A stretch of 64,000 nucleotides of DNA from Dendrophyllia cribrosa. Taxonomy: Eukaryota; Cnidaria; Anthozoa; Scleractinia; Dendrophylliidae. Each line of letters begins with the position of its first letter. The stretch's first letter is position 1. The translations under genes and the position numbers were made by a program. Positions 53,578 through 64,000 of the stretch are shown here, in pieces. Below the pieces are notes generated by a model. It was not told where the DNA came from and did not search any database. It was given only the letters and a program-made list of their open reading frames with translations. Location: positions 13,228,959 through 13,292,958 of the forward strand of contig JAJLRJ010000014.1 of assembly GCA_024195265.1 (NCBI GenBank), written 5' to 3'.

Positions 53578-55072
53578 CAGGGCTGCAAATAATGGCCAGG
53601 CAGGCGCTGGTCATGTTGTCCGGCCAAACATGTTTTTGCTTGGACACGTACGACCCATTTTTGGCCGGTCAAATTGGAACAGTTGTAACTCTTGCAATAG
53701 TGAACTCAGATTGCACAGCAACGCTTTTTTAACTAAAAACCAACTGAATCCAAGTTGGTTTGGCAATAAAAAAATATAAGTTAATAGTTTTACTATCTAA
53801 AATGTAAACATAAACAAGAAACACTTAACTTACAAGTAAAATTCATATCGTCTTAGGGTTTCGACATTCCGTAGCACTGTATGTATTAAATGCATGGCGT
53901 CTTATTCCAAGTACAATTGTTGCGCTCGCAGTCTTTCTTCCACTTAGAATACTTAAAGACAACCTTATTCTTCCACTTTTTGTGTTTTACGCTCCATTTT
54001 TGAGTTGCATCAAGTGATGCAATCACTAGAAAGCTTAGTAACCAAGCACGTTTTGAAGGGTGTGCCGGAGATGACGTATGGTTTGTTCTTTTTTATTTTT
54101 TTTTACAAATGTTATGGACCTTAAGAGAGCACTTTGGGCGTTTGCTTTCTTTAGTTTTAGGCAGAAAGCTAACCCCTAAAAGACAACACAAAAATAATAA
54201 TTTGATATTAGTGTATAGAAAATATAACGTGAACCTTGAGGCTTCTGTAGATTTCTGTATGCTACCTTTTCACCTAAGAAAACTATTTAACTAATAGCAA
54301 AGTGTTCTGGCAAGCCGCATTGCAAGACAAGTAAAGGTTAAAAATTATTTTTAGCCAAATGCCAAATGGTACTGCTCTACTCTGGATGTAATTACAGATT
54401 ACAGGAAATCAAAAACTTGAATAGTTCTATTACGTTGCGGTCAAGCTTTTCATGTTCGGATGCTCATTCATGACAATTTACAGGGCTTGAAAAAAAAAAT
54501 TACTCGGTTTTTGCTACTCAAGTTCATCAAGCTCTGCAATTAACACTTTGCCCCCTTCGTTTTTGTCTTCTCTTTTGAGATCTTCCTCACTGTCAGTGCC
54601 GGAACTTTCTTCAGTCGAAGAAGCATCGATTAACACGCACTTCGCAACAAATGCTATGCGGGGTATTCTCAGTGCAGCAAGATTATTCTTCGTGAGGGTG
54701 CTTTCCGATCGATCAATCAATCAATTTACTTAAGATCTAGCCGAAGGTAAAACCCTCTACTTATTGGGAACACTTAAAGTAAACAAAGTAACGGAAGACA
54801 CGATGATTTGCGGTCGCGACAGGACTTGATGACATCGTGGAAATTGGTGACTATCAGGAATTTCTCAACCACTAATTTGTCTAGCTTTATATTCATTTTC
54901 TTTTTGTTTTGGAAACATGAATGTTGTCCCTCGTGATTATCAAAAAGTTAAAAATTAAAACTTCTTTGAATGAGTAAATGACCGGACATGTCCGGCAATC
55001 CAAAGATTTGTCGGGTCAATACCCAATTCTGACCGGACATTGTCCGTTGACCGGCCGTTATTTGCAGCCCTG
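53578..55072. mobile_element. hAT-like element (second copy) with 5-bp flanking repeat
   Basis: Termini CAGGGCTGCAAATAA and TTATTTGCAGCCCTG, flanked by GATCC on both sides (53573-53577, 55073-55077). Subterminal GGCCGGTCA, TTGTCCGG and GGACAATGTCC words recur in both orientations. The interior has a minus-strand open frame at 54514-54720 (IDASSTEESSGTDSEEDLKR), acidic and unrecognised, and no transposase core. It interrupts the Penelope RT between NATASNVIVDP and PRTSKFYLLPKIHKP. Termini resemble the element at 36895-39763. Confidence 0.75.
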
Positions 55073-55398
55073 GATCCACTATTACATTGGAAGCTGTAGC
55101 GTTCTGGACAACCAAAATGACCTTGTTGTGATGTTCCATTGTAAGATCATGATCCACCCGATGATAGAAGTTGCTGTCGGAGAGTTGACGTTCAGCCTCT
55201 TGAATGTAAAGAGAGCGATCCCAAACCACAACAGCACCACCCTTGTCGGCTGATTTAATGACAATGTCGTTTGTTGTTTTAATGAGACGAGGGCGGTCAA
55301 TTCATCACGTGATAAGTTCATGGCAGTGTTGTTCTGCTTGAAATTGAGCCTATCCACTTCTTTGTGACATTTAGCGATATAGTAGTCCAAAGTTTGTT
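55073..55398 (-). pseudogene. Penelope-like element N-terminal region
   Basis: 55390-55300 reads DYYIAKCHKEVDRLNFKQNN, NLSRDELTALV. A shift leads to DIVIKSADKGGAVVVWDRSL, YIQEAERQLSDSNFYHRVDH (to 55080). The words NL..DE..AL..L, IKPADKGGAVVVW and YI.EA.RQL are the conserved lead-in of Penelope reverse transcriptases. The start of the protein is missing, so the element is 5'-truncated at 55398. Confidence 0.8.
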
Positions 55399-55639
55399 AC
55401 CTGTTTGTTAAGTTGCTTTGATTTAGCGTGCGCGGCGTGATAAAAAAGCAGTTTTCCCAAATGCTTCCATGCAACGCTTGATAAAATAATGATGCCTGCT
55501 GTTATTTTTGTCGTACCGCCTGCTTTGGAATAATACTAAACAATGTTTTGCAAAATTTGTTGCCAGTTCTAATTTTATTTCAACTTTAGAAATGACGTTT
55601 ACATAAAGCCATTATTTATCTAACTTGATGTAGAAATTA

Positions 55640-56510
55640 AAATAAATTACAATTATCAGTCTAAGGCGCTGGGGCGACAAGATCTTCTGTTCCGTGTTTA
55701 CAAAATTGCCTTTTGCTCTGTTCAAATAATTTTTTCTGTCAATGCTTAAGCCTTCTGGGTTTATCTTGGCAGGAAGACTGGGTGGTGGGACAATTGTTGG
55801 ATCTCTCAGCAACATGAATGACAGTTCAGCAGTAAATCTGTTCTCTTCGCAGTAGATTCTTCCAGGTTCATCCTTTGAGAAGCGAAAGTGATGGTACTTC
55901 TTAATGTTTGGAAGTTTATTGAAGTATCCACTAAGAAACGATGCCCGGTCATAGACTGGTACAATGACTGTGTTGTCATGAGTTCCCACTAACTGGGCTT
56001 TGTTCACTCCGGTGGAATTGGATTCGACCACTGCAGCAAGCTCATAAATAGAAGAAATAAAGTTCACCTTGTAAGCCTTCTTAATGATACCAAAGCCACG
56101 ATCTGGTGCAAATTTAGTATGTCCAGAAATAAAAAAAGTGTTCGTAATACGTTGGTGGAGTTCATTTATAACTCTCCAAAAAGAAGTTATTTTTGTTCTG
56201 CCCAGAACAATTGTCCACATGTAGATGGACGTTAGTTTCTCCGAGACCGTGGTTTGGAAATAATGATGAACGCAGCTTATTGTTGAATTTGCTCCTTTTC
56301 AAACGCTGACTGCTTTGTCGATCAGGTAATTGACTTGGTTCGGAATGGCTTTGCATGTTACACCGAAAATTCCACATTTACGGGGCGTTTTGAAATAAAT
56401 GGGGCCGGGCTGCATTGGGTTACTTGGTATATGTACCTGTTGTGCATAATCAAAAGAGTAATGCATTGTTCCTGTGAATGAACACGGAGGATGTGTTTTA
56501 CTTCAATCAA
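55640..56510 (-). pseudogene. DUF7869-like protein fragment
   Basis: Reading with shifts near 56400, 56290 and 56190: MHYSFDYAQQVHIPSNPMQP, GPIYFKTPRKCGIFGVTCKA, HGLGETNVHLHVDNCSGQNK (D-N-x-x-GQNK), NNFF, RVINELHQRITNTFFISGHT, KFAPDRGFGIIKKAYKVNFI, STGVNKAQLVGTHDN, YHHFRFSKDEPGRIYCEE. This order (HADNC.GQNKNN, GHTKFAPD..FG..K, KYHHFRF) is the DUF7869-type domain, widespread in cnidarians and likely derived from a transposase-like RNase H fold. That origin is an inference. The fragment starts immediately where the DIRS sequence ends at about 56515. Confidence 0.65.
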
Positions 56511-56514
56511 TAGT

Positions 56515-57560
56515 GAAAAATCCAGCTCCATTCCAAGTGAGTATGAACTCTTGCCACATGGCAAGATCCCTGAAGAAACCAGTGCCTAACTTGATGTGAT
56601 GGTGTGGTTTAGAGACCTTGCGAGTTAGTTCGACCATCCGCTGTAGGAAAGGTCGCCCCAGGGGGGGGGGGGGGGGGGGGGGGACCCAATGAGAGACTGC
56701 AACTCTTTCAGGGTGCAGGCCTTTTTTGTCTGAAAAAGGGCGAGGGAGGCTTGGATCCTTGCGACCTTATCTGCTGGGAGCCTAGCCTCCATTGCAACAG
56801 TGTCCAGGATAATACCCATGAACTCAAGGGTGGTACATGGGCCCTCTGTCTTGTTTGCTGCAATGGGTATTCCTAAAGGCCAGGAGCATACTGGACAAGC
56901 TCTGTTTACATGGCATACTAAAAGGGGGGAGGGTGAGGCTGGTTCAATGATCAAAAAATTATCAAGGATATGGCAGATGAACAAAATGTGGCAGTGATGA
57001 AGGAGGATCCTCTCTATTGCATCCGACAATAAATTGAACAAAAAGGGGGCGCTCCTTAACCCGAAAGGGAAAACCTTATCGTAGTAGTAGCTACCCTCCC
57101 AGTACATTCCGAAGAGCTCATAGTCTGAAGGTCTGACAGGAATGAGACGAAAGGCAGATTCGATATCTGTCTTTGTAAGGAAACACCCCAGACCAAGGTG
57201 CAGGATTCCTTTGATTGTATTGTCAATTGTAATATACTGAAGACTAAAATCTTCTAAAATCTTTAGGAATTGAAGAGTTGATACTTGTCTTACCCGATTT
57301 TGGGAAAGACAAGTGAAAAATGGTCCTAAACTTGGAGAGTGTTTATTGGGAACCAAGCCAATGGGTGATACCTGAAGGTTAGGAAGTGGTGGGCTGGGGA
57401 AAGGACCCGCAACTCGCCCCAAGGCCACCTCCCGGGACAGGTTTTCAGTAACAATACTGGGTTGAGAAAGTGCAGTGGGCAGATTCCTAGAGAATCTAGT
57501 AATACGTCTCCCAGTAAAACCCGTGTCAGCCCCATACCTAAGGATATTACATAGTTAGGG
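56515..57560 (-). pseudogene. DIRS-type reverse transcriptase (truncated, catalytic Asp changed)
   Basis: 57560-57430 in one frame: TPINVRKLEDTLTDHPNYVI, LGMGLTRVLLGDV. After a shift: GRVAGPFPSPPLPNLQVSPI, GLVPNKHSP, LGLGCFLTKTDIESAFRLIP (first Asp), SYYYDKVFPFGLRSAPFLFN, FICHILDNFLII, EFMGIILDTV and LKELQSLIG. The active-site LDD is LDN here. After a 20-odd base C run (56660-56683 in complement) comes GRPFLQRMVELTRKVSKPHH, FRDLAMWQEFILTWNG, the start of the RNase H region. The element is cut at about 56515; RNase H, methyltransferase and recombinase are missing from this end. Confidence 0.82.
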
Positions 57561-57769
57561 TGATCTGTTAAAGTATCCTCAAGTTTTCGTACATTAATAG
57601 GGGTGGGGAGGGGCCAGATGCCATTCTCACTGTCTGTGTGACGAGCTAGCCATGGAGTTTCCATGGTCACTATCTCTGTCCTGTCTCCCTTCCCGCTCCT
57701 GTTGCCGCTTGGAGCTAGTGACACAGTCGTACCCTGGGTGAGCCCCATTTCATCAGTTACACACATGCC

Positions 57770-58767
57770 TGAAATGGCAGGGGTCTCTCAAACATGTGCC
57801 ATTTTTGTTGAAATAGGTGCATGTGCCTCTGTTTGCGTCCCCAGTTATAGAGACACTGTGTTGGGGTCCATTGAAAAAAAGCGGATACTCATCCTTGAGC
57901 ACCGTTGGCGACACAGTAAAAATAGTCAATCATAACTGGGTGTCGATCACTGACCAATCAATAGCCCTATTAGTCCCGACTTTCTGGCAAAACTTAAAGT
58001 CTTAAATTGCGCAACCTAACCCTTTGTGGACATGGGCTGCGTATCTAATTAAACTGATATACTGCAACAATTCTTGTGACCTTGTTGGAAACTTGTGGGT
58101 CAACACACTCATGTAACATGTAAAAGCAGTTGTCCACTGTTCAATGTCTGTTATTGAAGTGGAGGCTGAGGGCTTCGATTTTCTTGTAACTTTAACCAAG
58201 GAGTTTTCTAACGACAGCACGAGGTTATCCTCGTCGTCGTACAAAGACAAATTCTTAGGGAGAAGCTTGGACAGGTCGAAAAACTCACCTGCCTGGATGT
58301 CCTTAATATACTGCGCCGGAATCTCCTGAAATGGAGCAGCGAAACCAGCCGCTGCGGTGCTTGTGCCAGGTAGAGGGCGTCTGTTGGCCAGGGAGGCGAT
58401 CACCGCTAGGTGAGGCTTGAATGGCGTTCATTGCTGCCTTAGCTGCTTCGGAGGCTATCTCTCGGGCTGATTGCTGGACAGTGTCCTTAATTTTTTGCAT
58501 CTGGCCGTCAGTGAAGACTGGGGGTGCTGTGTCACGAAGCGTCTCGCTGTTGTTTACATGCGTCTCGCTGTTGTTTTCAACTTCAGTGTTCAAGTCCTGT
58601 AGCCGGCATTCGAGCGTTTTGCGAACTCCCGTGGAAGGGACTCCACACTGCAGACAGAGCGATCTAAGGTCTGTAGTGGACAAAGCACCGAAAACAGTTG
58701 GATCGATGTTGGTTGGAACTTGGCGGGAAGTTGACCAGCTCGCACGAGTTCTTGATCTTTGCGGCAT
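57770..58767 (-). pseudogene. DIRS-type Gag with SAP-like and CCCH zinc segments
   Basis: 58767-58330: MPQRSRTRASWSTSRQV, then LRSLCLQCGVPSTGVRKTLE CRLQDL, a SAP-like helix pair that binds DNA, and a helical VQQSAREIASEAAKAAMNA segment. A shift near 58380 leads to 58340-58002: GEFFDLSKLLPKNLSLYDDE, SASTSITDIEQWTTAFTCYM, LQYISLIRYAAHVHKGLG. After another break: GTCTYFNKNGTC...CHFRHVC at about 57790-57840, a CCCH-type zinc finger that ends DIRS Gag. It lies directly upstream of the DIRS reverse transcriptase in the same orientation. Confidence 0.78.
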
Positions 58768-61700
58768 TGTTTTTTGTCTGTTTTATAGAGATCGCTGCGC
58801 TAAATGGAGACAACTGTACCAGGGGGACTGAAATTCCAAGGACGAATTTTAAAGGTCTGAGATCGTGGATGGCGAGAGGGCCTGGACTTTGAGTAGAAAA
58901 AACCGCAACAGAGACAATCGAGATCAACTGTTAGCGGGCTGGCAGCACAGGAATGAGAGAATACGAAACTCATATTGAATACACAGGAAATGAAATGATT
59001 GACAGTGAAAAAACTAATCAACTCTGATTGGCTTAACCTACAGTTGCACAACCCAGGCATGAGGTCATACCACCAAACTTTATACTATGAAACCTTACCC
59101 TCTGTCTTATCGCATGTCACGCAACCATGCAGTATGTGATGACTCATGAATGTCACATTAACTTAAATTTATGTTGACATAAATTGGGCTTATAATTAGT
59201 GAATAGTTAGCTCTTCTGGGGTAACATAGGGGAGTGTTGTTTGGACCCAAGATCATGCATATATATATGGGATTTTAGTTGATGTCTGAGATTTGCTTTA
59301 TAGAAGTTATGGAACCATTGTTAATTATGTTATAACACTGCATTTGACGAAAAACTAAACAGTTATGGAAAAGAAAGGAAAGACCTTGATTGGCTTCAAT
59401 TTGAAACACCTGTGGTTGTTTGTCTTGGTTGGAAAATAATGTGCTGTATAGACATTTACTTCGAAAAGCTGATTACCTGAGATTCCCATCGTATGTTTAT
59501 TCACTTAATTTTAATGGTTTGTGAAGGAAACATTAAAAGTTTTTGATGGGATGGCAGATAGCACTATATCGCCGGATGCCAAATCAATGAGGCTATAGGC
59601 CAGGTTGGTTTAGGTCAATAGTTAAAACTATTGAAAAATGTTTAGTTGCGGGATCAGATTATTGTTTTTTGTCAAATGGAATGTAACCAAGTCACGCGTC
59701 TTGTGCTCTTTGTTTATTAGAAATCCACACTCCAACGGTACTGTACAAGGGGAACGAAAAATACAAAGTTAAGAAAATACGGAAAAAAGAAAAGCAAATA
59801 CAAAAGAAACGTACGTAGAAACCTTCAAGTGTATGAATGCGACTAACAAACATTACCTTAACGGTGTCCTGACTTAATGATATAAAAAAAAACGTAGGCT
59901 GCAGAACGGTAAACCATCAGTTTAATGTGACCATAGACAAACCCGAAACGATTATGCACTGAGATTAATTCCCTACCTCTTTTAACTTGGGGGGGGGGGG
60001 GGGGGTGGGGGTAATAGTGTCCAGTCCAAGTCATATTGCTGGCATTCCTGTAGGCCCTTTCCAGATGCTGGACATGATTGGATGGCATGTTGGTTTTTAG
60101 CAAAACTTGGTAGAACGGTGTCTCACTTTTGTAACTATACAACAACAAGTGAACTGCTCTGGTTGTTAGTTTCATGTGGAATGTCACATTGACAATGCTT
60201 CATGAGAGAAATGAGGTGCGGATTCTTTGAAGTCTTTGAAAGCAACTGTCATTTTTAGGGCGTCCCTTGAAGTTCTGTTTGATTTATTGTCGGTAAAATT
60301 AAGGTTATAATCTAACAAAAAAATACTTTCATTGTGATTTGGCGGTATGATAGCCAAATAATCATGAAGGTGAGACATTAACTTTATGACGGATTAATGT
60401 TAAAGTGTTGAATAGAGCACAACAACGAAAATTATATATATATATAGTTATTATCTTTGAAAAGTTATAGACAATTGTTTGTAATTTGTTCATAACGATA
60501 TAATATTTGTCTTACAGTTTAACGTGGCATTGTAGGCTTGACTGTGATAACAAATTATGATGCATGCATGATCCGAATAAAACGTTTGGTTTGGTTTGAT
60601 GCCGTGAAAGGGCCGATAAAAATGCACAGTGGAAACTGAATCTGAGATAATGCACTTTATTATAGCTGCGTTGGTCCTTTTACTGAACAAGCAGTAATCA
60701 TTTAATTTGTAATACAGTTTTGAAAGTCCACCCTCAGAGTTCAGTCAAAATGTGTCAGTAAAATTATAGTTTATGTGACGTGGTTCCATTTTTTATTTGG
60801 TTTAAAACTTTCAAACCAGTTAATTTATATTTTCCTTCGTCTCAAATGCATTATCATAATCTCTGACAAAGAAAAACCAAAAAAATGGTTTGAAAATTTT
60901 CAAACCAAAGAAACCACAACAATTAATAATTCAACCCTGTAAGTTACACAAGCAGTGCTCAACACAAGCACATGCTCACCGTGATGACAGCAACAACAGC
61001 AACAAAAACGCCAGAGCTTTTGGCTTTGGTTACTTTTAGGGGTGTCGCGTTATATAACGAAAAACATGATTAGTGCATGCTAAAATAACGAATTTAATGG
61101 TGAATAATGTTGTGATCATATGGCGAATAAAATTCACATTTAGAGAGTGATGAATATTTTCGAATTTCTAAATGTAGTAATTTCTCTCGAGTTAACAATT
61201 GCATAAGAAAGAAACGTCACTGTAAGAATTTGTATTTTTTACTTGAAATTGTTACCTTCAATTTGTAATTTGCTGACGAAATTTGACGCCATTAAATCTC
61301 AGACTTCATTGTACTATCCATTAACAAAGTGTCAAAAAGTGGTCCGTTGTCTTTCCCTATCAGTTACAAGCATTAAATTTCTTCTATAGGTGCTATAAGC
61401 CACGCTATAACTTCCTTTCATCATCCCTTTGAAAACGTTCAACTCCATACGACATGGACAGTCTATGGCATGTTTTTTTTTTAAGTGAGGTCTTAAGTGC
61501 AATTCAGTTCCCAGGCCACGATAACTATTTAAAATGGGGATGAAGTAGCCTGCATGCACATGTGAGGGGAATGCGCAAAGAGGAGAAAGGAAGGAACAGA
61601 TCGGAATGAGGGTTTCACCTTATTCACTCTACAACATTACCAAGCACCTGCGGGATTAGTAGTGGTTCTTACAAGAATTTAAACCAAGTGTTATTTTAAC

Positions 61701-61990
61701 TACCCTTTGCTATTGTACAAACACCAGAGCATGATCTGATTAGAATTTATGACAATTTCGCGAAGCCTCGCGAGGTATTCACAAATGTTGAAAATTCCGT
61801 TCCATTTGGTTTCCTTCCCGGAATTTCAGGAAATTTCAGCTAAATGGTTTGCAGTTCGGTAATGCAACAGTTTTTGCTGAACACTTTTCTATTCCTTTCC
61901 ATTTTGTACCAGAATTTCTGGAAATTTTGGTCATATCGCTTGCACCTCAAATCTTTTAATAATGCTTGATGTTCACATGAAACATACATA
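58768..61990. other. Long stretch without supported genes
   Basis: Contains a poly-G run at about 59988-60006, (TA)n at about 60434-60446, and an inverted pair TTGGTTT-AAAACTTTCAAACCA (about 60799) against TGGTTTGAAAATTTTCAAAC (about 60887). Minus-strand open frames at 59858-60187 and 60184-60378 overlap end to end but have no motif I recognise. Splice borders were not convincing. Confidence 0.35.
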
Positions 61991-62373
61991 CATACTTTAT
62001 TTGATGTGTAGGTCAAAACTGGCAACTATATAGCTGATGTGGACCTACCTTACTAATACAACAATAAATAATAGAAAATACGAAATAAGTAATACATAAT
62101 ATAATGAAAAATACATTAACAACCATGTCGCAATTGGAGGTTGGGTACCCGGGGATAAACCTAAGACAGTGGTGAGACCCCAACCCCAAGATGGAAAACT
62201 GCCCGAAAGGCTGCCACTGCCCGCAACCCAGCCATGAGCCTCTCCCCCCCCCACGCCAAGCCGAAGGGATCTCGGAGTTGAAACCAGCCAACTCTGAGCA
62301 AGGGGGGCTCGAGGCTGGGGAGCCCACCACCAAATCCCGAGGCACCCAACCATCTGAAATAATTGAGTACCTG
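61980..62373 (-). other. 3' flank of the recombinase gene, ending in a (TATG)n tract
   Basis: Downstream (minus strand) of the recombinase stop come Pro/Gly-rich frames without motif, a TTATT-rich part and AAATAAAGTATGTATGTATG at about 61983-62003. AATAAA followed by a short microsatellite looks like the 3' end of a retroelement transcript. Whether it belongs to the recombinase gene is uncertain. Confidence 0.35.
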
Positions 62374-63020
62374 TCATGACAGCTGACTGGTGATGCTGAC
62401 AATAATGCTAACAGGTGTCCGGATGTATAGTTGATAAGCATCACTAGACCAACGCCCTAAGGTTTTGATGAGGTGGTCTGGTATGCCCTGCTTAGCCGCT
62501 GTAGTCACCGCACCTATTCTGAAGCTATGCCCGGAGAAGGTATCCGGGACGCCTGCTGTGGATAGGACTGCCTGAACAAAGGACGAAAGTTGTTGACGGG
62601 ACAATGGGTGACCTGACCGGTAAAGGAAGAAAGGGCCAGCCACAGCACTGCGTACTTGAAAATAGTTGATGATGGCAACAAGTGGACATAACGCTGAACT
62701 TCCACGGCCCAAGTAAATGTCACAACCTTTGCGGAACAGGTCAGTTTTGGAGCACTTCAGATGGACCTTGGCACAGGAGGGGTTCATCATAGAATCCACT
62801 TGAAAGTCGGCCACCAACAAATGAATAGCAGGATCAAAAGTAGAATTCGTGGTGAACTCGCAGCCCAGATCATAATATGGTCTGGGTCTGACAAGTCGAG
62901 TGAACGCTTAATCACATGCATGGGTTCCCCAGTGATGGGTAAGCGAGCTGAGTTGGGGGAACCTTGGAACCGTTTAACACCCCGCAAAAAAGATGCCGAA
63001 GTTGTAAGCAATTGAAGGGG
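62374..63020 (-). pseudogene. DIRS/Crypton-type tyrosine recombinase with deletion of the first catalytic Arg
   Basis: From about 63015: LLTTSASFLRGVKRFQGSPN, ARLPITGEPMHVIKRSLDLS, HIMIWAA, then a direct jump to EFTTNSTFDPAIHLLVADFQ. The usual CCLAFFGFLRSGEF between them, with the catalytic Arg in FLR, is deleted and the frame shifts. Then 62820-62374: HLKCSKTDLFRKGCDIYLG, GPFFLYRSGHPLSRQQLSSF, DTFSGHSFRIGAVTTAAKQG (HxxR box), IKTLGRWSSDAYQLYIRTP (the W and the Tyr nucleophile). Otherwise the C-terminal domain is complete. It belongs to the large recombinase family spread by cnidarian YR elements. It is of a different type from the recombinase at 22 kb. Confidence 0.8.
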
Positions 63021-64000
63021 TCAGAATAACACGGAGCTAAGTGACTTTTTGGAAAAAAATAAAAATTTCTCCAAATTAGCCGTTTTTTGGCATACGGACT
63101 TGTTTTTATGTTGTAAACATTGCCCTGTGTGTCTTTCACTGGTTTTGTGCTTCATTTTCTAGAAAAAACGGTCCAAAAATGCGGTCGGCTAAAAAATCTC
63201 AAACAAACACTGCAGCACTTTGTCTTTGTGTACTTCATTCCCCTTGGGATTGCTGTTTTCACTGCTTTTTAACCGGCCAAGTTGTTTGTTTCACTTGATA
63301 AAACCGCAAGCTGTTCGTTTAACTGCTGTTAAACCGCTTAATTTGTTCGTTTCAATTGAAAAATGCGCAAGTTGGTCAGGGTTACGGTTACCGTTAGGGT
63401 TAGAAAAAACACGGAAAAACGTTGTTCGCTTCACTGCTTTTAAAGCACTCATTAAGTTTTTCGTTTCACTTAATAAGTTTTTCGTTTCACTTAATTTCAC
63501 TAGAAGCACTTCGGATATTGGGCATTTCGACCACGGCACGGGATGGCAAATGGGCCACAACTCACAACGCTGTCCCTTTTTGATCCGAAATGATTGCAGA
63601 CTTTCCCGCCGGCTCGTACTTGTCCACCAAGGTCCATTTTTCACCACGAGTGCTAAATGGCACTTTAGATACAAGGTTCGACAAGAAACACTACTCGTTT
63701 CTTTGAGAGGTGCTAGGGACTTAAGGATTTCCGGACTTCATGATGTCCTTCCATCGCCGAGCGGGCCTTAAACATGGCTTAAACCAGCGCTCAGCCACTG
63801 ACTTGTTTGCTGTTCAGCCATGTTGTCGCAAGTGGCGAACGCCATCGATAAGCCCTCCTTAAATAACGTTATGTTCGTTCAGGTCGTTGGCGCGGGTCAG
63901 GAGTATTGCGGTCGCATATTCTCACGATCAATCTGCTTTTAGTAATGGCGTCGTTTAGAAACTTCTAGCTGCAGTTTTGGAAGGAACTACGGTCGGATTG
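63021..64000. other. Right flank without supported genes
   Basis: Contains a 21-bp tandem duplication (TAAGTTTTTCGTTTCACTTAA) at about 63453-63494 and several AAACCGC(A/T)TTAA/TTCGTTT words between 63220 and 63480. An open frame at 63220-63771 (plus) has no motif I recognise and mirrors another on the minus strand. Confidence 0.35.

Larger units (their letters stand above)
51807..55398 (-). mobile_element. Penelope-like retroelement with 13-bp target duplication
   Basis: Flanked by ACCTGTTTGTTAA at 51794-51806 and 55399-55411. Removing the element restores the third tandem unit of the surrounding repeat. On the minus strand it has an N-terminal region and reverse transcriptase (55390-52803), a GIY-YIG endonuclease (about 52390-52030) and a hammerhead core near its end (51906-51931). 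A GIY-YIG nuclease after the RT defines the EN+ Penelope group. It is split by a hAT-like element at 53578-55072 and broken by several shifts. Confidence 0.88.

Noticed and set aside
63380..63405. Telomere-like words (TTAGGG, TTACGG) near the right end
   Set aside because: Only two or three degenerate copies occur, too few for an interstitial telomere tract.

Overview
This is a eukaryotic window, almost certainly from an invertebrate animal and most likely an anthozoan cnidarian such as a coral or sea anemone. That assignment is an inference. It rests on intron-containing genes with GT/AG borders, AT-rich sequence, and a mix of transposon families typical of cnidarian genomes: Helentron, CR1-like LINE, Penelope-like element, DIRS/Ngaro, MULE, Harbinger, and TTAA foldbacks. 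I see no operons, ribosome binding sites, tRNA or rRNA genes, or CRISPR arrays. I ran no database search; family names come from motifs read in the translations.

Layout. 0-3.5 kb: a small spliced minus-strand gene whose four exons agree in phase. 5.2-15.3 kb: a decayed minus-strand Helentron (2A peptide, cysteine-protease-like domain, zinc domain, Rep, PIF1 helicase, endonuclease). Downstream of it lies an RPA-like protein unit with a similar 3' end. The Helentron is interrupted by a tyrosine-recombinase-type fragment and a foldback. 15.3-16.4 kb: a TA-flanked transposon containing a second TA-flanked MITE. 17.4-20 kb: Harbinger transposase and Myb-type accessory remnants. 20-25.8 kb: gypsy and R2-like fragments and a 3.66-kb element with split direct repeats, carrying Gag and a tyrosine recombinase but no reverse transcriptase. 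26.2-33.3 kb: several LINE pieces and a 563-bp foldback.

33.3-43.9 kb is a stack of insertions. A MULE-type transposase gene is split by a CR1-like LINE of about 8.8 kb. The LINE is split by a hAT-like element, and inside that is a 1.93-kb near-perfect palindrome flanked by TTAA. 45.5-48.1 kb: a probable spliced coiled-coil gene, frameshifted in places. 49.1-50.9 kb: a nearly intact Mutator-type transposase. 51.3-55.4 kb: short tandem repeats into which a Penelope-like element inserted, bounded by a 13-bp duplication; it carries a hammerhead-ribozyme core and a second hAT-like insertion. 55.6-58.8 kb: a DUF7869-like fragment fused to a DIRS Gag/RT region. 62.4-63 kb: a second, separate tyrosine recombinase missing its first catalytic arginine. 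The rest shows no gene I can support.

Most coding units are broken. The parts work together mainly as a record of successive nested insertions. The two spliced genes at 1.8-3.2 and 45.5-48 kb are the best candidates for host genes.
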